The notes under the pieces: model-generated
What the model saw: the letters and a program-made list of their open reading frames with translations, nothing else
The model's database searches: none
What the model was told of the DNA's origin: nothing
Shown here: positions 19,884 through 28,968 of the stretch, piece by piece
How positions within the stretch are numbered: position 1 is the stretch's first letter
How the letters are laid out: every line of letters begins with the position of its first letter
From: Clostridium beijerinckii HUN142
Lineage (GTDB): Bacteria > Bacillota > Clostridia > Clostridiales > Clostridiaceae
DNA length: 64,000 nt
Reading direction: 5' to 3'
Assembly (NCBI RefSeq): GCF_000621745.1
Contig: NZ_JHXK01000018.1
Location: 115,119 to 179,118, forward strand
Position numbers and translations under genes: made by a program

Positions 19884-20357
19884 CTAATAATATATTTTAA
19901 AATTTTTCTTTTCATCTCCCCAATTACATTCATCAATAGACTTACAGCTAATACATAGCCTTGAGAGTTTATCAGCTCTATACATGAGCTGTGCAAAGTT
20001 TTCACTTTTTTTATCTCTATGACCTAGTATTCCTTGTTTTATAATTTCAATTTCTTCCTCATTATATCTGTAATTATGTAAAATTTCTTTTGAAATCTCC
20101 CATGATGCTATTTCATGAGGTGTTCCATTTTCATACTGAAGCGACTTTCCTATATCATGGAGAATTGCAGTAGTATATATAATTTCTTTGTTAAATCCTA
20201 GACTTTCTTCGAGATTTATTAATTGTGCTATTCGTGCTACATCTAAAAAGTGTTTTAAATTATGCTTGCAAAATTTTCTATCTTTTTCAAACTTTTTATT
20301 TCTTTTTATATAATATATATATTCTGTGTCATTCAAAATACAATTAAATCTATCCAT
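19884..20357 (-). CDS. HD-domain phosphohydrolase
   Basis: 157-residue HD superfamily protein: HNLKHFLDVARIAQLI carries the first His, TTAILHDIGKS the HD doublet, and GILGHRDKKS and YRADKLSRLC complete the metal site. Substrate unknown; the position at the head of folP-folBK suggests dephosphorylation of a pterin or nucleotide intermediate, which is inference only. Cys residues cluster at the C-terminus (LCISCKSIDEC). ATG at 20355-20357 behind GGGG; an upstream TTG is less likely. Confidence 0.85.
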   Translation of the reverse strand: MDRFNCILNDTEYIYYIKRNKKFEKDRKFCKHNLKHFLDVARIAQLINLEESLGFNKEIIYTTAILHDIGKSLQYENGTPHEIASWEISKEILHNYRYNEEEIEIIKQGILGHRDKKSENFAQLMYRADKLSRLCISCKSIDECNWGDEKKNFKIYY

Positions 20358-20461
20358 ATCATACCCCAATTAAACTTATTCTTTACTAAATATCATTACG
20401 ATTATTTTATTATATCATTTGGCCACAGTTTAGTGATATAAATATAAGGATTTTGTATAAA

Positions 20462-20496
20462 TAAAAAATGCACCTAGAAAATATCTCTAGGTGCAT
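20462..20496 (-). terminator. Terminator of ptb-buk
   Basis: Eleven-base-pair stem ATGCACCTAGA/TCTAGGTGCAT (20468-20478 with 20486-20496), AT-flanked on both sides with a T-run on the minus strand to 20462. It could also act on plus-strand transcripts. Confidence 0.88.
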
Positions 20497-20504
20497 TTTT
20501 ACTT

Positions 20505-21572
20505 CTAATAAACTTTAGCTTGTTCTTCTCCATCAAGTACTCTTATAGCACCTTGAGCTAGAGCAAGTAATTCATCTTCTCCAGGATAAACTGTAACTGG
20601 GGCTATCCATTCAACCTTTTCTTTAAGGTCCGGAACAAGTGTTGGAGAGTATGCAATTCCTCCGGTAAAAATAATCTGATCAACTTTACCTTCTAATACA
20701 ACTGACATTTCTCCAATTGCCTTTGAAATTTGATAAACAAATGCTTTATATATTGATTCACATTCCTTATCTCCTGATTCCATATTATCAATAACACCTT
20801 TTACATCATTTGTGTTTAGATAACCAACAAATCCACCTTTTCCTACAACCTTGCCATATACTTCTGCCTCACTATATTTTCCACTAAAACACATTTTAAC
20901 CAAATCACCAATTGGAACTGATCCAGCTCTTTCTGGTGAGAATGGGCCATCTCCATCCAATGCATTGTTAACATCTACAACTTTTCCATGATTGTGAGCA
21001 CCAACTGAAACGCCTCCACCCATATGTACAACTACAAGATTTAAGTTTTCATATCCTTGTCCGCTTTCTTTTCCATATCTTTTAGCTACTGCTTTTTGAT
21101 TTAAAGCATGAAATTTACTTTTTCTTGGCAATTCTGGTACTCCGGATAATCTTGCTACATCTGCTAACTCATCTGTAACAACTGGATCTACTATAAATGA
21201 TGGAATATTTAACTCATCCCCAATTGACTTAGCAATTATTCCGCCAAGATTAGAGGCATGAGGTCCTTGAACACCAACTTTTAAATCTTCCACCATTGCA
21301 TCATTTACTGCATATGTTCCACCTTCAACTGGTCTAAGCATTCCGCCTCTACCAACAATAGCACTTAGAGTCTTTATATCAAAATTCTTTTCTTTAAGAA
21401 CATTTAATATAACTTCTTTTCTAAATTCGAATTGATCATATATTGTATCATATCTCTTTATTTCTTCATTTGTGTGTCTTAAAGTTTCTTCAAATAGTTC
21501 CTTTTCACCTTCGTAAACACCAATTTTTGTTGATGTTGAACCCGGATTAATTATTAATAGCTTATATGACAT
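20505..21572 (-). CDS. buk: Butyrate kinase
   Basis: Forms butyrate and ATP from butyryl phosphate, the last step of the butyrate fermentation. 355 residues of the acetokinase family: N-terminal [29 protein letters not shown], and the ATP-binding [10 protein letters not shown]. It follows ptb by 144 bp in the classic clostridial ptb-buk order and ends at a strong terminator. ATG behind AAGGGGG. Confidence 0.97.
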   Translation of the reverse strand: MSYKLLIINPGSTSTKIGVYEGEKELFEETLRHTNEEIKRYDTIYDQFEFRKEVILNVLKEKNFDIKTLSAIVGRGGMLRPVEGGTYAVNDAMVEDLKVGVQGPHASNLGGIIAKSIGDELNIPSFIVDPVVTDELADVARLSGVPELPRKSKFHALNQKAVAKRYGKESGQGYENLNLVVVHMGGGVSVGAHNHGKVVDVNNALDGDGPFSPERAGSVPIGDLVKMCFSGKYSEAEVYGKVVGKGGFVGYLNTNDVKGVIDNMESGDKECESIYKAFVYQISKAIGEMSVVLEGKVDQIIFTGGIAYSPTLVPDLKEKVEWIAPVTVYPGEDELLALAQGAIRVLDGEEQAKVY

Positions 21573-21716
21573 TCTGAATCCCCCTTAAATTTAATGCATT
21601 CTATACAGTCTCAATGCATAATCTTCGGAAGAAATTATTATAGAATCTAAAAGTGCATTGCAAATTCCATATAAATCTCTCCATTAATTATGCATTAATA
21701 ATTATGGATTGATTTA

Positions 21717-22625
21717 TTACTTATTCCTTGCTGCAACTAATGCTGCAAGAGCAATTGAATTAACTTTAGTTTCGAACGAATCCGCTCTTGAAGTTAAAAT
21801 TACTGGTGCTGATGTACCTACTAAAAGTCCACCATTTCTTGATTTTGAGAAATATGTTAATGTCTTATACATTACATTTGCGGCTTCTATATTTGGTAAT
21901 AATAATATATCTGCTTTACCTGCTACTGATCCTGTAACGCCTTTATGATGAGCTGCTTCTTCTGATATCGCATTATCTAAGGCAAAAGGTCCATCAATTA
22001 TGCATCCTTTAATTTGTCCTCTATCACTCATTTTAGCTAATAATGCAGCATCAACTGTTGATTGCATACTTGTATTTACAACTTCAACTGGGCATATAGG
22101 TGCTATTCTTGGAACATCTATTCCGCATGCATGAGCAACTACAACTGCATTGTTTATCATTCCAACTTTATCTTTAAATTCTGGGTATGTATTAAATGCT
22201 GCATCAGTTAAAAATAATAGTCTATCCCAACCTTCCACATCAAACACAGCTACATGTGACATTAATTTTCCTGTTCTAAGACCAACTTCTTTATTTAATA
22301 CACTTCTTAAAAATGTTGCAGTATCAACTAGACCTTTCATTAACATATCTGCATGACCACTTGAAACTAATTTTACTGCTTCTAATGTTGCTTTCTTTGG
22401 ATCTTTAATATCCATTATTTCATAATCAGATAAATCCAAATTTATTTTCTTTGCAATCTCATGAATTTGTTGTTTATCTCCAACTAATATTGCTTCTGCT
22501 ATGTTATTTTCTGTCGCTTCTTTTATAGCTTCTAATACTGGTTCATCTTGTGCTACAGCCACAGCCACTTTTTTGGTTGGAACTTCTTTTAATCTTGATA
22601 ATAACTCATCAAAGTTTTTACTCAT
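21717..22625 (-). CDS. ptb: Phosphate butyryltransferase
   Basis: Converts butyryl-CoA and phosphate to butyryl phosphate, supplying butyrate kinase. 302 residues from the ATG at 22623-22625 (MSKNFDELL), which has AGAGGTG upstream; the GTG three codons earlier is part of that site. Family features: AVAQDEPVLEAI, MLMKGLVDTATFLR and the C-terminal DILLLPNIEAANVMYK. It heads the ptb-buk operon. Confidence 0.97.
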   Translation of the reverse strand: MSKNFDELLSRLKEVPTKKVAVAVAQDEPVLEAIKEATENNIAEAILVGDKQQIHEIAKKINLDLSDYEIMDIKDPKKATLEAVKLVSSGHADMLMKGLVDTATFLRSVLNKEVGLRTGKLMSHVAVFDVEGWDRLLFLTDAAFNTYPEFKDKVGMINNAVVVAHACGIDVPRIAPICPVEVVNTSMQSTVDAALLAKMSDRGQIKGCIIDGPFALDNAISEEAAHHKGVTGSVAGKADILLLPNIEAANVMYKTLTYFSKSRNGGLLVGTSAPVILTSRADSFETKVNSIALAALVAARNK

Positions 22626-22669
22626 TTTCTGCACCTCTACTTTAATAATTTTTAACTTTATATATAATT

Positions 22670-22698
22670 AATTTAATTGTTTGTTAAATTTGTGTCAA
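22670..22698 (-). promoter_or_regulatory. Candidate promoter of ptb-buk
   Basis: Minus strand TTGACA (22693-22698), 17-bp spacer, TAAATT (22670-22675), giving a leader of about 40 nt. The -35 is perfect and the -10 imperfect. Confidence 0.5.
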
Positions 22699-22826
22699 TC
22701 AATGCTATGAATATTTCTTTATACCTTATTGTAACAAAAAATTACTGGAAATGTTGAATTTTCAGAATATTATTTTTATTATCTTACTAAATTTACATAT
22801 TTATTTTTATAAAATTTTACAACATG

Positions 22827-22886
22827 ATGAGTGAGATATGATATATCTTCCTCATCTTCTGAAAAGATTATACTAATCCCACTCAT
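22827..22886 (-). other. Structured intergenic inverted repeat after the FAD oxidoreductase gene
   Basis: Arms ATGAGTGAGAT (22827-22837) and ATCCCACTCAT (22876-22886) can pair over 11 bp with one G-U on the minus-strand RNA; the enclosed 38 nt contains a smaller hairpin (ATCTT/AAGAT). No T-run follows directly, so it is a weak terminator candidate or an RNA-stability element. Confidence 0.35.
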
Positions 22887-22899
22887 ATTATCTATAATC

Positions 22900-24501
22900 T
22901 TACTTTGGTAAATCAAACTTTTCAATTATATGTTCGGCTACTTTTATCCCATCAACAGCCGCTGATATTATACCGCCTGCAAAGCCTGCACCTTCTCCGG
23001 TTGGATAAAGTCCACATACATTTATACTTTCAAGCGAAGCATTTCTATTTAATCTAACTGGTGCTGATGTTCTTGTTTCAATTCCAGTTAATATTGCATC
23101 TTCTCTTGCATATCCTTTTATCTTTTTATCAAAATTTATAATTCCTTCTTTAAGAGCTTCTACAACATAATCAGGTAGACATTGTTTTAATTCCCTAAAT
23201 TCATACCCTGCAGTATAACTCGGGATGACCTCTCCTAGTTTAGTTGACACTCTATCCTTCATGAAGTCTCCTACTAATTGAACAGGCGCTTTATACTTTC
23301 CACCACCTAGCTTAAATGCTAAACTTTCATAATGCCTTTGAAATTCCATTCCTCTGAGTGGTGAACTTCCTTCAAAATCTTCTGGAGATACAGTTACCAC
23401 TAGTGCTGAATTTGCATTATCTAAATCCCTTGCATGATAACTCATACCATTAGATACAAGCCTTCCTTCCTCTGATGATGCTGCAACTACCACTCCACCG
23501 GGGCACATACAAAAAGAATATACACCTCTTTTTAGCTTCTCACTTTGATATGTAAGTCTATAATCTGCCGCATGTAATTTAGGATGATTATGATTATCTC
23601 CATATTGGTTAACATTTATTAATTCTTGTGGATGTTCAATCCTTACCCCTATGGCAAATGCCTTTGCATCCATTGATACATTTTCTTTATGTAACATTTC
23701 ATATGTATCTCGTGAACTGTGCCCTATAGCGAGCACTAAAGCCTCACATGGAATATCCTTTCCATTAACAGCTATACTCTCTAGTTTACCCTCTTTATAT
23801 GTTATCTTCTCTAACTTAGAATTAAAATTAACCTCTCCACCAAGTCTCTTTATTTCCTCTCTTATATTCTTAACCACACCTTTTAAGAGATCTGTTCCAA
23901 CATGAGCCTTGCTCTCATATTTAATTTCTGCTGGTGCCCCTGCTTTTATTAGTTCATCGAGAACAAATGAACACCTATGATCTTTAATTCTGGTAGTTAA
24001 TTTCCCGTCAGAAAATGTACCTGCTCCTCCTTCTCCAAATTGAACATTTGATTCTAAATTAAGATCTCCATTCTTCCAAAACTTTTCCACAGTTTCTGTT
24101 CTTTTATCTACATCTTCCCCACGTTCATACACAACTGGTTTATATCCATACCTTGCTAATGTTAATGCTGCGAAAATTCCTGCTGGACCAAATCCTACAA
24201 CTACTGGTCTAGCTTTAAATTCTTCAGTTCCACCTTTTATTGATTCAACTTCTCTAATTTCCTCAAAACTTATATCTTTATCGTGTATCTTTGATAATAA
24301 CTTTTTCTCTTTATTGCAAAATACATTAACGCTAAAGTTTATTTTTATATCATTCTTTTTTCTTGCATCTATACTTCTCTTAATTATATCTAACCTGCTA
24401 ATATCTTCTTTTGATACATTTAGCTTTTTACAGATTTTTTTTTCTAAAGTACTCAAATCATCATCTAAACTTAGATTTATATTATTTATTCTTATAGCCA
24501 C
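22900..24501 (-). CDS. FAD-dependent oxidoreductase (YdhT/HI0933-type flavoprotein)
   Basis: 533-residue flavoprotein. An N-terminal domain of about 90 residues precedes the FAD-binding GXGXXG-like VVVGFGPAGIFAALTLARYGYKPVVYERG; later come FGEGGAGTFSDGKLTTR, FCMCPGGVVVAASS and the C-terminal GLYPTGEGAGFAGGIISAAVDG. The closest described class is uncharacterised NAD(FAD)-utilising dehydrogenases; substrate unknown. GTG at 24499-24501 (MAIRINN...) is favoured over an ATG 14 codons upstream that lacks a ribosome binding site, but neither site is strong. It follows cdaA-cdaR after a strong terminator. Confidence 0.85.
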   Translation of the reverse strand: MAIRINNINLSLDDDLSTLEKKICKKLNVSKEDISRLDIIKRSIDARKKNDIKINFSVNVFCNKEKKLLSKIHDKDISFEEIREVESIKGGTEEFKARPVVVGFGPAGIFAALTLARYGYKPVVYERGEDVDKRTETVEKFWKNGDLNLESNVQFGEGGAGTFSDGKLTTRIKDHRCSFVLDELIKAGAPAEIKYESKAHVGTDLLKGVVKNIREEIKRLGGEVNFNSKLEKITYKEGKLESIAVNGKDIPCEALVLAIGHSSRDTYEMLHKENVSMDAKAFAIGVRIEHPQELINVNQYGDNHNHPKLHAADYRLTYQSEKLKRGVYSFCMCPGGVVVAASSEEGRLVSNGMSYHARDLDNANSALVVTVSPEDFEGSSPLRGMEFQRHYESLAFKLGGGKYKAPVQLVGDFMKDRVSTKLGEVIPSYTAGYEFRELKQCLPDYVVEALKEGIINFDKKIKGYAREDAILTGIETRTSAPVRLNRNASLESINVCGLYPTGEGAGFAGGIISAAVDGIKVAEHIIEKFDLPK

Positions 24502-24628
24502 AGACTTTTCACCATATCCTTTCAACAATAAACCTATAATCATACATCTATTCAGTCAAACTTCATATTTTATTTATTATTCCCAATCCTATCTTTCTCC
24601 AAACTAATTCAAAAAAATTATATCATAA

Positions 24629-24668
24629 AAAATCACAGTATTAACAAATTAATTAATACTGTGATTTT
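24629..24668 (-). terminator. Terminator of cdaA-cdaR
   Basis: Perfect 16-bp stem (24629-24644 with 24653-24668) around an 8-nt loop, four bases inside the cdaR stop; the A/T ends supply a T-run on either strand. Confidence 0.88.
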
Positions 24669-24672
24669 ATTA

Positions 24673-25893
24673 TTATCCTTTTTTCTTTATTGTTACGCTA
24701 ACATTTCCAACATCTGATACTGTTACATTATTAGCATTAGCAAGTGTTGCCTGCGGTGTATAATCAAAAGTTCCTTCTTCTTTTATACTAGCTAAATCTA
24801 GTATAACGCTTATATTTTGTGAACTTACTTTATCTAATGCTTCTTGTGTACCTGATAACTTTACATTAGCTGTTAAATTTTGATTTGCTACCAAAAATGC
24901 ATCATTTAAATTCTTGTACTGAACATTGCATTCTATATTTTTAGTTACATTCTCTTCTTTTTTTAGTTTAAATTTAGCCTTGATAACTCCATCTCCATCC
25001 CCCATTGAAATCCCCTCTGGTAAATTAAGTTTAACATCAACTTCACTATCAGGCTGCAAAGACGACATGTCCACGGCTTCTGTATCTATTGACTCCAACT
25101 TACCTAAAATCTGACTATCACCTAAAATAGTTACGTTATTTCTACTTAGTTCATAACCATCTAAAACGAATCCTTGAGGCACATTTCCTGTAGTCTTTAA
25201 ATTAATTGGTACACTCTTACCATTTGTTACTGTAATTGATAGCTTTGCAGTTTTAATATTAGATTCAATATTGCTAATTGCATTTCCAAATGAATCCATA
25301 AACTGTATATTATAATCACCTTGCTTATTTTTATCTACATCCTTTTCTTCACCAGTCAGAATGGCTTCGGTAACCTTATCTACAGAACTTTTTCCTCCCG
25401 TTATTGTTACAGTCTTTGGATTTATAGTTTGCTCTTTTTCATAAATATTCTCTTTATAAGTTACTTTTACTTTTGAGCTTATTGTAAGCTCCTTTTGAGT
25501 CAATTCTTCTAAATTGACTTTTATACCTAAAATTCCGTTATTTTTTATAGTTATATTTTCAGGGTAACTCACTATTTGGACTGGTATAGTGTTTTCTCCT
25601 ACTTTTAAAGCATAGGCTGACATATCAGCTACAATCTTAAAATCCTCTTTTTTTACCTTCAATATTTCACTTGATGGACCTTCTAATTTTAAATCTACCG
25701 TAAATGGCTGCTTATTTACAATTGCAAATTTTGAATCCACTAGAGAATCTTCATTAGTTAATTCTACTGGTATTCCTTTTAATTCATAAGTCCTGAGCGG
25801 GTTCTCAACATTCGAGATATATAGCCACAGAACCACTGATAACAGTAAACAAATAATTTTAACAATTAACGTTCCGTTTTCACTTTTATCCAT
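24673..25893 (-). CDS. cdaR: YbbR-domain protein CdaR, regulator of diadenylate cyclase
   Basis: Membrane-anchored protein, 406 residues: one N-terminal transmembrane helix (IVKIICLLLSVVLWLYISNV) and four extracytoplasmic YbbR-type beta repeats. In Firmicutes it binds and modulates CdaA, linking c-di-AMP synthesis to the envelope. It overlaps the end of cdaA by 28 bp, implying coupled translation. ATG behind GGTGAGG. It ends at a strong hairpin. Confidence 0.92.
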   Translation of the reverse strand: MDKSENGTLIVKIICLLLSVVLWLYISNVENPLRTYELKGIPVELTNEDSLVDSKFAIVNKQPFTVDLKLEGPSSEILKVKKEDFKIVADMSAYALKVGENTIPVQIVSYPENITIKNNGILGIKVNLEELTQKELTISSKVKVTYKENIYEKEQTINPKTVTITGGKSSVDKVTEAILTGEEKDVDKNKQGDYNIQFMDSFGNAISNIESNIKTAKLSITVTNGKSVPINLKTTGNVPQGFVLDGYELSRNNVTILGDSQILGKLESIDTEAVDMSSLQPDSEVDVKLNLPEGISMGDGDGVIKAKFKLKKEENVTKNIECNVQYKNLNDAFLVANQNLTANVKLSGTQEALDKVSSQNISVILDLASIKEEGTFDYTPQATLANANNVTVSDVGNVSVTIKKKG

Positions 25894-26714
25894 GACCTCA
25901 CCTTCTCTCCCGCAGTTTTAACTTTTTTCTGATTTCTATTTTCTACTACCTTAGTTAGTATAAGTTTCAATCTATCTTTATCATAGCCTCGTGTAATTTT
26001 CCCATTAATCGCTAGCGACACTACACCTGTTTCTTCAGATACGATTATAACCAATGCATCGGATACTTCAGATAAACCTATTGCTGCCCTATGCCTTGTT
26101 CCCAACTTCTTATTTATAGAATTATTACTAGTAAGCGGTAAAACGCATCCAGATGCTAAAATTCTATTATTTCTTATTATTGTTGCTCCATCATGTAGAG
26201 GAGTGTTAACAACAAATATATTTTCCAAAAGATTCGAGGTGATTTTGGCGTCTAATACGGTTCCTGCACCAATTAATTCGTTTAAACCAGTGCTTTGCTC
26301 CATTACAATTAGAGCTCCTGTTTTACTCTCTGCTAAGTTTTGTACCGCAATTGTAATTTCATTAATCATAGTATTAAAATCTTCTCTATTATTAAGATAA
26401 TGATCATCAAAAGCACTTCTTCCCAAATGTTCTAAAGCCCTTCTAATCTCTGGTTGAAAAATTATAACTACAGATAATACCCCTATGGTTAATGTTTTAT
26501 TTAGTATAAAATATAACATATCTAACTTTAATAAATAACTAATTGGAATAAGTGCTATGATTAATACTATTCCCTTTAATAATTGCTCTGCCCTTGTTTC
26601 CTTTATTAACATATATCCTTTATAAAATATATAGGATACTACTAGTATATCTAATATGGACCATATCGATATATTAGAAAAGCTTTTTACTAACATTGTT
26701 AAAAGTTCTTGCAA
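25866..26714 (-). CDS. cdaA: Membrane diadenylate cyclase CdaA
   Basis: Makes c-di-AMP from two ATP; c-di-AMP controls potassium, osmolyte and wall homeostasis. 282 residues from a TTG start at 26712-26714 that has GAGGTG at good spacing; the ATG 14 codons upstream has none. Three N-terminal membrane helices (about 15-85) precede the DAC domain with the catalytic DGA (residues 175-177) and RHRA (207-210). Usual partners are CdaR (present) and GlmM (8 kb away here). Confidence 0.94.
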   Translation of the reverse strand: MQELLTMLVKSFSNISIWSILDILVVSYIFYKGYMLIKETRAEQLLKGIVLIIALIPISYLLKLDMLYFILNKTLTIGVLSVVIIFQPEIRRALEHLGRSAFDDHYLNNREDFNTMINEITIAVQNLAESKTGALIVMEQSTGLNELIGAGTVLDAKITSNLLENIFVVNTPLHDGATIIRNNRILASGCVLPLTSNNSINKKLGTRHRAAIGLSEVSDALVIIVSEETGVVSLAINGKITRGYDKDRLKLILTKVVENRNQKKVKTAGEKVRSWIKVKTER

Positions 26715-26955
26715 ATTTCTCACCTCTTTTTCTCTCACAATAAAATTATACAACAAATACTATGATATTAGATATAAAGAGAATTATTATTTTCTTACTT
26801 TTTAATTATTTTTATAGTAATTTTTTATTAATCTTAATTAATTATAGTTTATATCGTTATAAAACCCTATAAATGATTATAAGAATAAATAGTGTATATA
26901 ATTACTTTCTTTGGCAATAATATTATTTGTTGCACTATACCGAAGGAGGTTTTTT
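26715..26955. other. Divergent intergenic region cdaA / cell wall hydrolase
   Basis: About 240 bp, extremely AT-rich, carrying both divergent promoters by inference. GTGTATATAA and CAATAATA near 26893-26920 faintly resemble a forespore sigma-factor promoter, but the match is not good enough to call. The only plus-strand ribosome binding site is GAAGGAGG before 26956. Confidence 0.4.
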
Positions 26956-27561
26956 ATGAAAAAGACATATAGTATTTTTGTAACTGCTTTAATACTATAT
27001 CTTTCCGTTATTAATATAAATCCAGCATTTGCGTCTAATTTAGCTGGATCTTATAGTGAGACTAAGACTACTTATGAAAATCAAAAAATGAGAGTAAACT
27101 ATTTAAGTACTAATATAAACAGTTCTCAATCTAATGAGAAAAACAATGGAGTTTTAGAAGTTTTCAAACATGATACTCAACAATTATATATAACGGGTGA
27201 AGATATAGATCTAATGGCAAAACTTGTATTTGCTGAAAGCGGTGGTGAACCATATGCTGGAAAGGTTGCTGTAGCTTCTGTAGTATTAAATCGTACTATT
27301 GATCCTCATTTCCCAAATACTATCAGAGAAGTTATATTCCAAAAAAATGCCTTTTCTTGCGTTAAGAATGGTAAAATAACCGCTAATCCAGATCAAGATT
27401 GCTATAATGCAGTATACGATGCGATTAGGGGCGCTGATCCAACAAATGATGCCTTATTTTTCTATAATCCGGCTACCGCAACATGTCATTGGATGAAAGA
27501 AACACAAAAAGTAAATGAAAAAATTATAGGGCATCACACTTTTTTCAAAGTAAAAGTGTAG
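26956..27561 (+). CDS. Cell wall hydrolase, SleB/CwlJ family, secreted
   Basis: Secreted lytic protein, 201 residues. Signal peptide (MKKTYSIFVTALILYLSV, cleavage likely after FA near residue 27), a low-complexity linker, then the hydrolase_2 domain: LMAKLVFAESGGEPYAGKVAVASVVLNR with the catalytic Glu in AESGGE, and CHWMKE at the end. SleB-type enzymes are lytic transglycosylases acting on spore cortex in germination. No peptidoglycan-binding domain is present, so it is closer to CwlJ size. ATG behind GAAGGAGG. The only long plus-strand gene in the window; expression stage not seen. Confidence 0.88.
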   Translation: MKKTYSIFVTALILYLSVININPAFASNLAGSYSETKTTYENQKMRVNYLSTNINSSQSNEKNNGVLEVFKHDTQQLYITGEDIDLMAKLVFAESGGEPYAGKVAVASVVLNRTIDPHFPNTIREVIFQKNAFSCVKNGKITANPDQDCYNAVYDAIRGADPTNDALFFYNPATATCHWMKETQKVNEKIIGHHTFFKVKV

Positions 27562-27585
27562 CCTCTATATATTAATTTAAAAATA

Positions 27586-27619
27586 ATGGGTTATATCAAA
27601 TAAAAATGATATAACCCAT
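27586..27619. terminator. Convergent (bidirectional) terminator, hydrolase gene / iadA
   Basis: Perfect 13-bp stem ATGGGTTATATCA/TGATATAACCCAT (27586-27598, 27607-27619) between two converging genes; suits both directions. Confidence 0.8.
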
Positions 27620-27631
27620 CTCTTATTATAA

Positions 27632-28807
27632 TTACTTTTCAAAAAATCCTTTTACCATTACTTTTCCATTCTCCATCATTTTCTTTCCATTTGCGAAAAC
27701 CATTTCTATATCTAAGGACTTTTCGTCCACTATTACTAAATCTGCATCTTTTCCTGCCTCAACCATTCCTTTATTACTAAATTTCATGATTGATGCAACA
27801 TTTGATGTTACTACTTTAATTGCGTCCTCAATTGGCACATTTTGTTCAGTAATTGCATATTTAATTTCCCTATATAATGTTGAAACTGAGCAAATTTCAT
27901 ATCCTTCTAACTTTCCGTCTTTATCAAATTTCTCCATACTTCCATTTCCATCTGAAGTAAAAGTTATATGATCTATAGGCAATTTTTCATCTAAATACTT
28001 TTTTAACCCTTCACCAGCTCTAAGTTCACCTTCTGCTAAATTTTCTAGGTCGCAGCTGGTTGTTAAGTCAATAAAACCACCTTTTTTAACATATTCTAAT
28101 CCTTCCTTAAATAGCTTACCGTTTCTGTTAATATGAGTCGGTAACAACTGAGTTTCAGGAATTTCCGTCTTATCTAGCAATTCAAATAAATAGTTTAATT
28201 TCCTGTCCCCTTCGCCTAAATGTATATTAACAATTCCACACTTGTTTGATAGAAGACCTCCAACTCTACTTTCTGCTACTGCGTTTGCAAATACTTCAAA
28301 TGTTTGCTGAGAACTTCTATGATCTGAAATAGCTATCTCCCCTATTCCAATTATTTCTTCAATCAACATTAAATCGCTTTTAATTGAATCTGTTACAGTC
28401 TTAACAGGCAACTCATACGAACCAGTTAAGCAGTATGCAGACATACCATCTTGCTTTAACGCTTTTGCTTTTGCTATCAATGCTTTCATGCTTCTGCATA
28501 TTCCATCCGTTCCTATACATCCTACAACCGTAGTTATTCCTGCCTTAACCAAACTAGACAATGGCATTTCAGGTGTCCTTGTATTATATCCACCTTCGCC
28601 TCCAGCACCTATAATATGAACATGGCCATCTATAAACCCTGGAAAAAGTAATTTATTTCTTCCATCAATAACCTCAATATCTATAGGCGCATTTTTAATA
28701 TTAAGATTGTCATATATTCCTTCTATTTTCCCCCCGGCTATCATAATATCTTTTATTCCAAGGTTCTTAGGTGCATACACATTACATCCTTTAATTATTG
28801 AAATCAT
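27632..28807 (-). CDS. iadA: Beta-aspartyl (isoaspartyl) dipeptidase
   Basis: Cleaves dipeptides with an isoaspartyl bond, recycling damaged protein. Amidohydrolase-superfamily zinc enzyme of 391 residues: HXH metal motif GFIDGHVHIIGAGGEGG, ISDHRSSQQ, HIHLGEGDRK-like NIHLGEGDRKLNYL, and the HINRN and FTSDGNGSM motifs with the catalytic Asp. Full length, single-gene unit between two unrelated genes. Confidence 0.93.
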   Translation of the reverse strand: MISIIKGCNVYAPKNLGIKDIMIAGGKIEGIYDNLNIKNAPIDIEVIDGRNKLLFPGFIDGHVHIIGAGGEGGYNTRTPEMPLSSLVKAGITTVVGCIGTDGICRSMKALIAKAKALKQDGMSAYCLTGSYELPVKTVTDSIKSDLMLIEEIIGIGEIAISDHRSSQQTFEVFANAVAESRVGGLLSNKCGIVNIHLGEGDRKLNYLFELLDKTEIPETQLLPTHINRNGKLFKEGLEYVKKGGFIDLTTSCDLENLAEGELRAGEGLKKYLDEKLPIDHITFTSDGNGSMEKFDKDGKLEGYEICSVSTLYREIKYAITEQNVPIEDAIKVVTSNVASIMKFSNKGMVEAGKDADLVIVDEKSLDIEMVFANGKKMMENGKVMVKGFFEK

Positions 28808-28968
28808 ATTTTCACCTATCCTTTATTTTAAATAAATACTCTAAATCATCACATCTAATAATAAAATGCCGATTATGTGATTATCTTTTCCTAATAGATA
28901 TATTAATATGACAGTAATTTGCTTTTAAATTAAGAAGAATAAGTAATTTTTAATTTGAAACTTATTTC
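28808..28968. other. Short intergenic region iadA / TPR gene
   Basis: 161 bp, AT-rich; it includes the iadA ribosome binding site. No clear promoter box or hairpin with T-run found. Confidence 0.35.

Noticed and set aside
26893..26922. Sigma-G/sigma-E promoter before the cell wall hydrolase gene
   Set aside because: GTGTATATAA and CAATAATA are only loosely like the consensus, and spacing does not fit well.
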